In this document: one piece after another, positions 32,036-41,912 of the stretch
Numbering within the stretch: position 1 is the stretch's first letter
Layout of the letters: each line of letters starts with the position of its first letter
Source: Microplitis mediator
Taxonomy: Eukaryota > Arthropoda > Insecta > Hymenoptera > Braconidae
Assembly (NCBI RefSeq): GCF_029852145.1
Contig: NC_079973.1
Coordinates: forward strand, 6,654,385-6,718,384
Direction of reading: 5' to 3'
DNA: 64,000 nt
Notes under the pieces: generated by a model
Told to the model about the DNA's origin: nothing
Seen by the model: the letters and a program-made list of their open reading frames with translations, nothing else
Database searches by the model: none
Program-made: the position numbers and the translations under genes

Positions 32036-32277
32036 TATTTGTAAGTAAAACAAACGTAATTCTAAGTCATTTTTATCAAAAATAGTGATTGGAAAAAAAA
32101 TGTAAAAAAACTCGTGATGTCTATCAGTGTACGGATGTTGTCAAACACAAGAACTTACAAAATACACGACCGATTGATCTATTTCATTTTTTATTACACT
32201 TGAATTCTTATATAGAAGAATCCTTTTGAAAATCACCATCCAAATCCTTTTAGTTCAATTATAATTAAAAAACTTAA

Positions 32278-32669
32278 CCTTTAAACAGTAACCCCGTCAG
32301 ATAGACCGCTAATCAAATTTAAAATCAATGAAACTTCTTTGAATATGTTTATGTTAAAATGATAATTAATGTGAAGTTTCAAAATAAATAAAGTTTTTAA
32401 TATCATTAAATCATTTCTTTTTAATGAAGATATAGTTTATTCATGTAAGTAGATAAACTCCCCTTTTCAAAAGTAAAAAAACCGGGTGTATTTCTAATGG
32501 CAGTTTCCCTGATTAAAAAAAAAATGATTCAAAGCAATTAGAAAGTATTTTAAACAATTTAATTTTAATACAGATATAATACATTCATCATTGAGTAAAT
32601 CATTTTAATCAGGGTTGTCAGACCGACATTACCTGTAGTGTGCAAATTTTTGGGGTTACTGTTTAAAGG
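32278..32669. mobile_element. CCTTTAAACAGTAACCCC element with TTAA duplication
   Basis: Ends CCTTTAAACAGTAACCCC and GGGGTTACTGTTTAAAGG are exact inverted repeats; TTAA flanks both (32274-32277, 32670-32673), the hallmark of piggyBac-type insertion. The related repeat near 37240 lacks it. Inner arms pair GTCAGATAGACCG with a GTCAGACCGACA-like stem. Confidence 0.88.
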
Positions 32670-32840
32670 TTAAAACTGGCAATTCATGAAAAAACATAGC
32701 TGCCATTTTTTTAATCATTTTCATTATTCATTTTTTAAATACTTTCTTGTATAGGAGCGCCATCTATTAATCACTTTTTGAAAGAGCGCATGAGTTGTGC
32801 ACGTTTGGATTTTCCAACTTTTTTACTTTCTTTTTATTTT

Positions 32841-33276
32841 AATTTATAAGAGTTTCAGGGAACTCATTTAACCTCAGCCCCTCTTGCCCCTAATTTATTG
32901 TAAAAAAATATCTAGGATAAAAAAATAGTCTTACGTATAGATTGTTTACTATTTGAGTGGATTTAGTCATCAATGCTTATCTGATGTAACATTAACACAT
33001 TTTTAAAGTCAATGATTTATTATCAAATGGTTTTACAAATAATTATTTAATATATTAAAACAACTATTTTCACTTTTAAAAACGTTTCTAGAAAATGATA
33101 AAAAAAAAAATTTATGATGCCTTATTTACTGGTAGCCCTTAAAATGTTCGACAGAATTTAGGAATACCGGACAAAAATATTTTTTTTTTTATTTCCTCTA
33201 AATAGAAAAGAGAAATTTTTTTTTTTTTTCATTGTAAATCAAAAATAAATTATTTTGAAGGTATCAATAGAATGGG
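32841..33276. other. No gene seen
   Basis: AT-rich with long A/T homopolymers. Confidence 0.4.
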
Positions 33277-34084
33277 GATGGATTATACAGAAAAAAAACC
33301 GGGGTAAGTCTAGGCGGTGTAGGTGTTAAAATTTTCGGTGTTAAATTTCAACACCGCCGCCGGTGTAAATATTCTTTACTGGTGTTAAAATAGTTTTCGG
33401 TGTTAAAAATATTTAACTTTGTGAATATTTTGACTTACTCGATCACGAAAGTTAAGCAGTATTTTTATTAATTAATTAAATTATTGCTGATTGAAATAGT
33501 GGGCGTAAAATTGTGTAATTTTTAAATAAACTACGTATAACATAGATAATAATTTAAGTAAGTACATAGCAAAATTGAAATTTCCTCCAGATAATACACT
33601 GTAAAAAATCACCGGGGTAAGTCCAAGCGGTGTAGGTGTTAAAATCGGCGCTGTTAAATTTCAACACCAAAAGCGGTGTGAAAATAACGCCGCCACCGGT
33701 GTAAATATTCTGTACCGGTGTTAAAATAATTTTACTTTGTGAATATTTTTACTTGCTCGATCACTATACTTGTTAATAAATGATCTATTTTATTAATTTT
33801 CATAAAGATCTGACATTTATTGTGTTTCATAATCTATAACCTTCCGTTACACGCGCTTTCTCTCGTGTCTCACTCGTATTCACGCGAACTCTATTAGGTT
33901 GAGTAGCGTTGTGCGGGGAATCGCCGTATAGCGCGTGTGACGAAGGGTTAAAGTTAATACTCCAAGCGGACGCAGTTTACCCCGCTTTTACACCGGTATT
34001 ACTTCGCTTTTACACCGGTATTTTAACAACGCCGAATTACCCCTCCTACACCGGTGTAATTTCATTTTAACACCGGGCGGAGTT

Positions 34085-34461
34085 ACACTGAAAAAAATAA
34101 TCGCTAGCTGCTAGCGATTTTTTTCTTTAGCAGCTAGCGATTTTTAATCGTTAGCTGCAAGCGATTATTCCGCTAGCGGCTAGCGATTTTTTCTTTAGCA
34201 GCTAGCGATTAAAAATCGCTTGCTGGAAGCGATTATTTCGCTAGCAGCTAGCGATTTTTAATCGTTAGCTACAAGCGATTTATTCGCTAGCAGGTAGCGA
34301 TTTTATCTTTAGCAGGTAGCGATTAAAAATCGCTTGCTGGAAGCGATTTATTCGCTAGCAGGTAGCGATTTTTTCTTTGGCAGGGAGCGATTAAAAATAC
34401 TGTTTTTATCATTGAAATAAATTTATAAATATACATATTCATATATATTTATACATATATA

Positions 34462-34532
<71 letters not shown>

Positions 34533-34956
34533 TTATAAATATGTATAAATATATATAAATATGTATATTTATATATTTATTTCAATGATAAAAGCAGTAT
34601 TTTTAATCGCTCCCTGCCAAAGAAAAAATCGCTTCCGGCTAGCGAAAAAATCGCTTCCAGCAAGCGATTTTTAATCGCTACCTGCTAAAGAAAAAATCGC
34701 TACCTGCTAGCGAAATAATCGCTTCCAGCTAGCGAAATAATCGCTTCCAGCAAGCGATTTTTAATCGCTAGCTGCTAAAGAAAAAATCGTTAGCAGCTAG
34801 CGAAATAATTGCTTGCAGCTAACGATTAAAAATCGCTAGCTGCTAAAGAAAAAATCGCTAGCCGCTAGCGAAATAATCGCTTGCAGCTAACGATTAAAAA
34901 TCGCTAGCTGCTAAAGAAAAAAATCGCTAGCAGCTAGCGATTATTTTTTTCAGTGT
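34085..34956. mobile_element. CGCTAGCTGCTAGCG word-array hairpin (innermost)
   Basis: Ends ACACTGAAAAAAATAATCG and CGATTATTTTTTTCAGTGT. Both arms are dense repeats of AATCGCTAGCTGCTAGCGAT and variants (AGCAAGCGATT, GGTAGCGATT) separated by TTTTTTCTTTAG; the centre is an AT hairpin with a pure (TA)n run. It lies inside the middle GGTGTTAAAA element. Confidence 0.9.
34464..34519. repeat. (TA)n tract at the hairpin centre
   Basis: About 55 bp of alternating TA at the axis of symmetry of the surrounding element. Confidence 0.85.
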
Positions 34957-35146
34957 ATAATGAGTCCATTTTTAACACCGCTCTTTTTACAGTGTGCTCA
35001 TTAAATTTTTATATTTTATTATATGTAATACATTTTTTTTTCTAATTTCTATACGTGGAATTTTTTTCACACCGATTTAACACCGGTATTTTAACACCGC
35101 CTACACCGGTGTTATTTTATTTTAACACCGCTCTTTTTACACTGTA

Positions 35147-36159
35147 CGAATAAAAGTCATGATGATTATCCAGTAATACGGATAGGAATAGAGGTAAAAT
35201 GTCAAGAAAGAAGACATGGAACTGGTAAAAGAGTGTGTAGTAAAGAGAGGAGACTGCAGTGGTCATGTTGAACGAAAAAGCGATAGCATTGAGCGCACGA
35301 GGGCAGGTAATAATTTTTAAAGGGTGCGTTTAAAAGGAGTCGGGTGTCTTACAGTCTCTTCCGAATCGTGGAAACGTCACGATATAAGCGGCGATTTGGC
35401 AAAGAAGTAAATAAATAAATAAAAACTAAGTATCTGCGCAAATAAGTGAGAGACTTCTTGGTATATATTGAATATAAAAATATACATCGCTTAAAGATAA
35501 TATATATTTGCGATGTGCGGGCGAGTTAAAGAGATGCCAAAGAAGAGTCAGTATGGAAAGCTACCAAGGTAAAGAGTAAGTGAGTAAGTGAGTAAGTAAG
35601 CATACGTGTAAGAATATCTGGTAAGAGGTGAGATAGCTACTCGAATCGTACATAAATCTCTCAACGTAAATCGAGAGCGATCCGATCGATTCGTTGTTAC
35701 ACCAGATGAGAGACATTTGCTGTTGAGCTCACTTTACAGTTTACAGGTGAGAAAATACCTTGATTATATTTTTAAAACCTCAACGATAGACATATCGCGA
35801 GATATAAATACACCATTAGTAGACTTATATAAATAAGCGGGGTAAGATGGATCGTTTTAAGGAAATACTTTTAGTTTATTTAGAATTAAAATTAAAATAT
35901 ATTCCAACTTTATTTTTTGATTTACTTAATATTTTTGTACCGAAAGCAATTAAATTGAAAATATATAAGATAAGAAAGTTAGTTTATAACTAAAAATTCT
36001 CAAAGAAAACAAAAAAAAAGTACCGATTTTTGTTATTACGCAAATAACGAAATTCAAGAATTTATAAATTATAATTCCACTGAATAAAACAAATTCCTAT
36101 TCACTCTGTATGCGGAATGATATTTTTCAAAACTCCGAATCGACTGCCGATTTTGTACA
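35147..36159. other. No gene seen; apparently single-copy, GC-richer patches
   Basis: Patches at 35200-35400 and 35640-35760; the second ends TTTACAG|GTGAGAAAA, a possible donor of a non-coding 5' exon. GTAAGTGAGTAAGTGAG repeats lie at 35575-35605. Confidence 0.3.
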
Positions 36160-37480
36160 ACTTGATTGCGAAGCAATGTGTTCTGCTAACGCTTACTCGA
36201 TCCCAGCTGATTCACTCATATAAAAATCATGTTTATAAATATTCAAATATACTCAACTAGAACTAAATTCGTACCATTTGAAAGACAATTTATTCATGAA
36301 TATAACGAACACAGCTTTAAATCTCTTTTTTTGAAATTAATGATTGAAAAAAGAAAAAGGTATAAAAAAGTCTGTGATGTCTCTCAGGATGAACGGATGT
36401 TGGTAAACACAATAACTTAAGGTAGTAGTCTGGTAACTCGCGCCGTTTTTCATGCTTCTTTTTAGGGGCCTTTTTTTTTTAGAAGGAACAAATGAAAAGT
36501 TTTGCATTTTTTATATATTTTTATTTACATCTTAAGGTAACAAAAAAAAATTTTTTTGAGGAAATTAAATAATTTATTATTATTATTATTGTCGCTTGAA
36601 GTTGACGCCTCAAAAAAAAAGCGCTTGGATGGCCCGGGTGATATTGACTCTTGTGGACATCCGAAATTAAAAATTCTTGATTAGTCTTAATCTATAGACA
36701 TGTCATTCTCGTCGGAACTAGGATTAATTTTTTTCATTCCTAACTTTTCATTTTACAACCCTTTTTATGCGAAAAAAAAATGACTTTTTTTTTCAAAGTT
36801 CGCCATTTTGTTAATTTTCGATAAAATTTAATAATCCTAGTTCCGACGAGAATGACATGTCTACAGATTAAGACTAATCAAGAATTTTTAATTTCGGATG
36901 TCCACAAGAGTCAATATCACCCGGGCCATCCACGCGCTTTTTTTTTGAGGCGTCAACTTCAAGCGACAATAATAATAATAATAAATTATTTAATTTCCTC
37001 AAAAAAATTTTTTTTTGTTACCTTAAGATGTAAATAAAAACATATTAAAAATGCAAAACTTTTCATTTGTTCCTTCTAAAAAAAAAGGCCCCTAAAAAGA
37101 AGCATGAAAAATGGCGCGAGTTACCAGACTACTACCTTAAAAAATACACAACCGATTGATCTATTTTATTTTTAATTACACTGAAGACCTTAAATAGAAG
37201 AAATCTTTTGGTAATTACTATCTAAATCTTTTTGGTTTAATTATAATTATTAATTAATAAAGGCAAAAGTGACAATTCATGAAAAAGTTTAGCTGCCATT
37301 TTTTTTTCATTATCATTATTATTTTATTTTATTGTATTATCCAGACACGGTAGTGTCTCGCGCCAAGTACACGTTCAAACACATGTTTATAAGTGTGTTT
37401 TTTTTTGTTTAATACTTTATTGCGTATAAGAGCGCCATCTATTGATCATTTTTTGAATGCGCGAGTTGTGCACGTTTGGA
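36160..37480. repeat. Old dispersed repeat (GCGCCATCT family), copy with a TTAA element inserted
   Basis: Homologous to 31795-32840 in segment order. The 36421-37136 element splits it. A non-homologous patch at 37330-37400 (ACACGGTAGTGTCTCGCGCC) is extra. Confidence 0.65.
36421..37136. mobile_element. GGTAGTAGTCTGGTAAC fold-back element with TTAA duplication
   Basis: Ends GGTAGTAGTCTGGTAACTCG and CGAGTTACCAGACTACTACC are exact inverted repeats; TTAA lies at 36417-36420 and 37137-37140. Arms of about 340 bp mirror each other (CCTAGTTCCGACGAGAATGA / TCATTCTCGTCGGAACTAGG). The related locus at 32150-32170 has the unoccupied form AACTTACAAAATACACGACC. No coding frame. Confidence 0.92.
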
Positions 37481-37710
37481 TTGTCGAACTCCTTTACATT
37501 GCAAATATTGAGGTGTTCAATAAATTTAATCAAATTCTTAATCAAAACAACTTTGAGGTAAACCATTGACCTCTTGTTTATCGGGACAAGTACACGGATT
37601 ATACATTTTGATTGTTGAAATAATATTTTTTTTTTATGATTAGTTGCAATTTTGATCAATTATCAAGTTCGTTTTTAGTGAATCCGTATACGGAAAATAC
37701 ATATATGTAC

Positions 37711-38580
37711 ATTAGGATGGGCCGAAAATCCGCTTTTTTTGAATTTTCATTATTAATACCAAAAATATTTTTCTTTGTACAAAAAAAAAATTTTTCGAAA
37801 AACAAAAAAAATTTTAGGTAGATATCTTAGGCTCGCCAAATCCCGCTAAAGTTAAAAGTTGTTTAAAATTTTTTCTCCAACTTATTGTGATCGGAAATTT
37901 AATTTTCTACAAAAAAGGTCCTCTAATAACATTATGTAAAGTTGATAGTTACCGAGATAATTGCAATTTTGCTGTAAAAAATGAAATTTTTCAAGATATT
38001 ATCACTTTTTCAGGGTAACATATGAATTTTATCATAAAAATTTCATAGGAAATTCAATTTTCTACAAAATAGACCTGATAAAAGTTTATTTAAAGTTGAT
38101 AGTTACAAAGATAATAGTGATTCTTGGTGAAAGCCACCAAATAACGAGAAATGTGACTACCTAAACATAAAACTGCCAGTTTCTGAATAACTATAAATTT
38201 CAAGTTTTTACCAGTAGGCTAACTTTGTATGAAATTTAATTTCCCATGAAATTTATATGACAAAATTCATATTTTACCATGAAAAAATGATAATATCTTG
38301 AAAAATTTCATTTTTTAGAACAAAATTGCAATTATCTCAGTAACTATCAACTTCCCGTAATTTTATTATAGGAATTTTTTTTGTAGAGAATTAAATTTTC
38401 GATCAAAATAAGTTAGAAAAAAAATTTTAAACAACTTCTAACTTTAGCGGGAGTGGCGAGCCTAAGATATCGACCTAAAATTTTTTTGTTTTTCGAAAAA
38501 TGTTTTTTTTGTACAAAAAAAAATATTTTTGGTATTAATAATGAAAATTCAAAAAAAGCGGATTTTCGGCCCACCCTAAT
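37711..38580. mobile_element. ATTAGGATGGGCCGAAAATCC fold-back element
   Basis: Ends ATTAGGATGGGCCGAAAATC and GATTTTCGGCCCACCCTAAT. Arms of about 400 bp mirror each other (AGGCTCGCCAAATCCCGCTA / TAGCGGGAGTGGCGAGCCT). Both flanks carry a TACATATATGTAC block, either a 13-14 bp duplication or a shorter GTAC one. Confidence 0.9.
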
Positions 38581-39831
38581 GTACATATATGTACAGTTAC
38601 TAAATCAATTATTGATTTTCAGATTCTTCATCAATTTTGGAAAATTCTATTTTGAGTTCTCAGTTGTCTAAAAATTTCCTAATTTACTGTGATGAACGTC
38701 TTCAGAATAATTTTTTCTACAGGTGAAAATATAGAGATATTTCAAATTCTTCATCTATTTACATTATGGGACGAATGTTATAATGTCCCAAGTTTGGGCT
38801 GTGATAATTAAAATTTTATTACTTGACAATGCTTCAAAATTTATGTTAATGTAATAGCTTTATGTGAAGTTTAAAATAAAACGTAGAACAAAAAAACTAT
38901 GCAAGTTTCCCATCGAAACACCTCTCCTTTACCGCAATTCTTTATTGTAAATTCAGTCAGGATGAAATTATGGACAAGCGGTCATTGGGAATAATTATTA
39001 TTCCGCCCTAGAGAGAGCATTACTGACATGTTTAGTATTTTATATACACATATATAGATAAAGATATGTATATGCAGCACACAAGAGATGCAGAACCAAA
39101 CAAATATATGCATATAGATATATGTATATATAACCTCTATAACGTGGCAGGGAAACGAGCCGAAACGAACAGAAACGAAACGAGCGTTCACGTAGGGCCA
39201 TATATAGCTAAAACGCGACACACTATATATGTATGTTTGGTGGATAGGTTAGGACGGCAATCAATAACTTTAAAACACACCGACGTTTGGGGAAACAAAT
39301 TCAGCAAGTTGGTTGATTGGAAAAACCGTCGGGCGTTGTAGCCTGCTGCCATTTCAATGCATTGAGCTTGTGATGCCAAAACTATAAAAGCCTCTCTATA
39401 TTACCAGTACACACCCTCATCTGTTATACTACTCAAACTCGGATAACCTATATATACATACATACATATATATGACTAACCATATACACACCACGCCATG
39501 TTGTCTCTCACTTCTGCACTCTCGTGTCATCCTCAATAAAGATCTCCACAGAGTAGAACCAAGACAATGCACATTCATTTTCTATGACCATTTCTTCCTC
39601 ACAATAATCCATCCTATATTTATATATACATACATATATGTTTTTTTTCATGTCCGATTCCAATAGAACAATAAACTATCTGGATTTTTTGAACTGTATT
39701 CGATACTTTGTACCATAACAAACTATTGTTTAAGAATGAATCTAACGTATGAAACAAAAAAAATGTGAAAATGATGTCAATAGATCACCCGCGATTTACT
39801 TTGTTCATTATAATATACATACACTGTAAAA
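38581..39831. other. No gene seen; GC-richer island at 39170-39370
   Basis: Apparently single-copy. A TATA-box-like ACTATAAAAGCC near 39380 follows the island and could be a core promoter, but no convincing exon was identified downstream. Short overlapping frames on both strands. Confidence 0.3.
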
Positions 39832-40304
39832 AAGCAGCGTTAACATAGACTCACACCATTGTAGCACTGGTGTGTTATCTAACAGGTGTACATGCAGAGT
39901 AAAATAACTCCGGTCGAAGTATGAGGTTGTGAGTATTTAAAAAAATCATAGTTTTATATTTTGCACACCTCAAGCGCGAAAAACTTTTTTTTTAGTACAC
40001 ATCTGTACACTGTAACAAGTTTTTGGTGTGAAAATCCCCAAAGACTTTACACGGAGTGCTCGGTGTGAAATATCAAGTGGTGTACTTTTAACACTGTATG
40101 AGTGTTTTCTTTCACACCCTCCGGTGTTATTATCTCAAATATAACCTATAGTTAAAAATTATCAAATAATATATAGGCTGCAGCACTAGAATATCATTAT
40201 TATTATTGATGTAAATAATAACAAAACAAAACTTCATTTATAGTATCAAAGTAATCGAGAGTTTTAAATAAAGAACTTATGTTTAGTGGATTTAAATATA
40301 GTGG

Positions 40305-40334
40305 ACCATTTAAATATAGTGGAAACCTAAACAT
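40305..40334. repeat. 30-bp direct repeat, left copy
   Basis: Identical over 30 bp to 40526-40555 (starts ACCATTTAAATATAGTGGAA). The pair directly brackets the tRNA-like insert and looks like a long target-site duplication. Confidence 0.85.
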
Positions 40335-40525
40335 GCAAACCTTCTCAATAAAACAATTTATAGATAAATTGAGAAAAATATAGACAGCCCGAACTGGGAA
40401 TCGAACCCAGACCAATTCGGTATCGCACCGAGTGCTCTACCAGTTGAGCTATCCGACACTATACTATATTCCGTTCAATTTGATCTATAACTTATTAAGC
40501 CACACCGTCCATCGTACGGTAATAC
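40335..40525 (-). mobile_element. tRNA-like insertion bracketed by a 30-bp direct repeat
   Basis: 191 bp containing a reverse-strand tRNA-like sequence. Long exact flanking repeats suggest insertion by LINE-type retrotransposition or duplication by repair. About 65 bp precede the tRNA-like part on its 5' side, which is unusual for a simple tRNA-derived SINE. Confidence 0.6.
40387..40458 (-). other. tRNA-like sequence (likely pseudo-tRNA)
   Basis: On the reverse strand it has a D arm (GCTCAACTGGTAGAGC), an anticodon-arm-like TCGGTGCGATACCGA and a perfect T arm (CTGGGTTCGATTCCCAG). The acceptor stem fails at the two outermost pairs, and the base before the putative CGA anticodon is G instead of U. 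So it retains A and B boxes but is probably not a functional tRNA gene. Confidence 0.6.
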
Positions 40526-40555
40526 ACCATTTAAATATAGTGGAAACCTAAACAT
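40526..40555. repeat. 30-bp direct repeat, right copy
   Basis: Exact copy of 40305-40334. Confidence 0.85.
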
Positions 40556-40704
40556 ATACATTTACACCATTGGTGGTGTGAACGTTCTGATTTACACGGT
40601 CCAAAATTGAACACCTTGCATCGTGAAATTTTCACACCGGCAGTGTTAGAAATTATAACACCAAATCATTCACACCACACCGTGGGCTCAAAATTGTTCA
40701 GTGC

Positions 40705-41565
40705 ATAATACTCTAGATTTTATATAAATTTAACGCTACACTTCTGTTCTCTTTTATACTTGACTGGTTATTCGTAAAATGTGACATGTCACATTTGCCA
40801 TAATGTTTGTCGTATTTCGAGACAGGAGAACGAGAATTAAAGACAAGTATGTACATATACATAATATGTTGCAAAGTAAAAGAGAGAAAATATATGCAAG
40901 AGTATTATTTGTGTTTGTTGTATAGATGTTTAGTTGTTTTGTGTATGGGATAGTAACAAGAAACGAGTAAAGGATCTTGTTTTCACTATATACAACAGAG
41001 GCAATCGATTCTTGTCTCTCACTGCTCACATTGCTTGATATTGCTGCATAAAACGATTATTGTCGTGAATGTTAGTATTAAACAGAGAGTAAAAGAGAGA
41101 AAGAGTAAATACATATACATATATCTAACTATATTATTATGGCATTGTTATAACATTAATAAATAGACAGACGTATATGAGACGATTAACCAATATTACT
41201 AAAGTAATATATACATATTTATGCATGAGGTAAGTCAAGGTTAATTTTACAACGCTGTTATATATCTTATGTACACATCCGCTATTGTTAATTTATGGAT
41301 GATGATTTAATCGATTTTATTATCTGAGCATCATTAACATTATTATATTAACTTTTACTTCATTGCAAAGAGACACGATTTTTCATACTGCGGATTTATT
41401 TGATATCCGGAGTAAAAAAATACACTTGGTAGATCAAAAATGCGTAACTCAATCGTTTGTTTTGTAGTAAATAAATAAATAACAATTAAAATTTAATTGT
41501 ATAGGCATACATATCATCTATAGATGAACCAGTGTTGTCATAATAACTCTAACAGATTCGAATTT
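40705..41565. other. No gene seen
   Basis: AT-rich, no recognised repeat; the 91-codon reverse frame at 40754-41029 has no supporting features. Confidence 0.4.
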
Positions 41566-41912
41566 CAGTATATTACGGTATTTACCGTAAATTACCGTAC
41601 TGTGCTGCAAAATACCGTAGTTATACGATAAATTCGCACATTTTATTGTAATTTGCGGCAAACCGCATTTTTTAACCGTAATATAGTGCAACACTTCACT
41701 TTACGGTAAAACATCGTAATTTTGCTGTAAATCTGCACGTTTACGGTGAAATACCGCAATGTTATCGCATATTTGCGGTAAAATACCGCACTTTTACCGT
41801 AAAATACCGAAGGATTGCCACAAATTTACGGTGAATCACCACACCCTTACCGTGAAATACCGTAATTTTTCCGACTACCGTAAATTACGGTAAATACCCG
41901 TATGAAAAAGCA
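41566..41912. repeat. TTACGGTAAAATACCGTAA word array
   Basis: Some twenty copies of ACGGTAA, TTACCGTA and AAATACCGCA in both orientations within about 345 bp. It may be the left arm of the larger element that continues to about 43583. Confidence 0.8.

Larger units (their letters stand above)
31795..32840. repeat. Old dispersed repeat (GCGCCATCT family), copy with two insertions
   Basis: Shares ordered segments with 36160-37480: TTGCGAAGCAATG, CCATTTGAAAGA, CTTACAAAATACACGACCG, AATTCATGAAAAAA, AGCGCCATCTATT, GTTGTGCACGTTTGGATT. Two elements have inserted in this copy: 31951-32035 and 32278-32669. No intact frame; class unknown. Confidence 0.65.
33596..34995. mobile_element. Middle GGTGTTAAAA element of the nest
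   Basis: Left ACACTGTAAAAAATCACCGG, right ACCGCTCTTTTTACAGTGT. It interrupts a segment that is continuous at about 58110-58150 (AGATAATATTCATGAAAT). Confidence 0.8.
33277..35146. mobile_element. Outer GGTGTTAAAA element of a three-deep nest
   Basis: Left ATACAGAAAAAAAACCGGGGT, right CACCGCTCTTTTTACACTGT. Flank-arm words are GGTGTTAAAAT and ACACCGGTGT. Its body (GTGGGCGTAAAATTGTGTAA, CTAATTTCTATACGTGGAAT) is shared with 57578-58314, which lacks the inner insertion. Confidence 0.75.
39832..40704. mobile_element. Composite of ACACTGTAA...GGTGTGAAAA elements with a tRNA-like insertion
   Basis: A left fragment starts ACACTGTAAAAAAGCAGCG at about 39832. A more complete element spans about 40007-40704 (ACACTGTAACAAGTTTTTGG ... 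CAAAATTGTTCAGTG) with GGTGTGAAAAT and ACACC words in both arms. The tRNA-like insert at 40335-40525 splits it. Confidence 0.6.

Noticed and set aside
40387..40458. Functional tRNA gene on the reverse strand
   Set aside because: The outer acceptor pairs are mismatched and the base before the anticodon is not U; it lies in an insertion flanked by direct repeats, so I treat it as tRNA-like.
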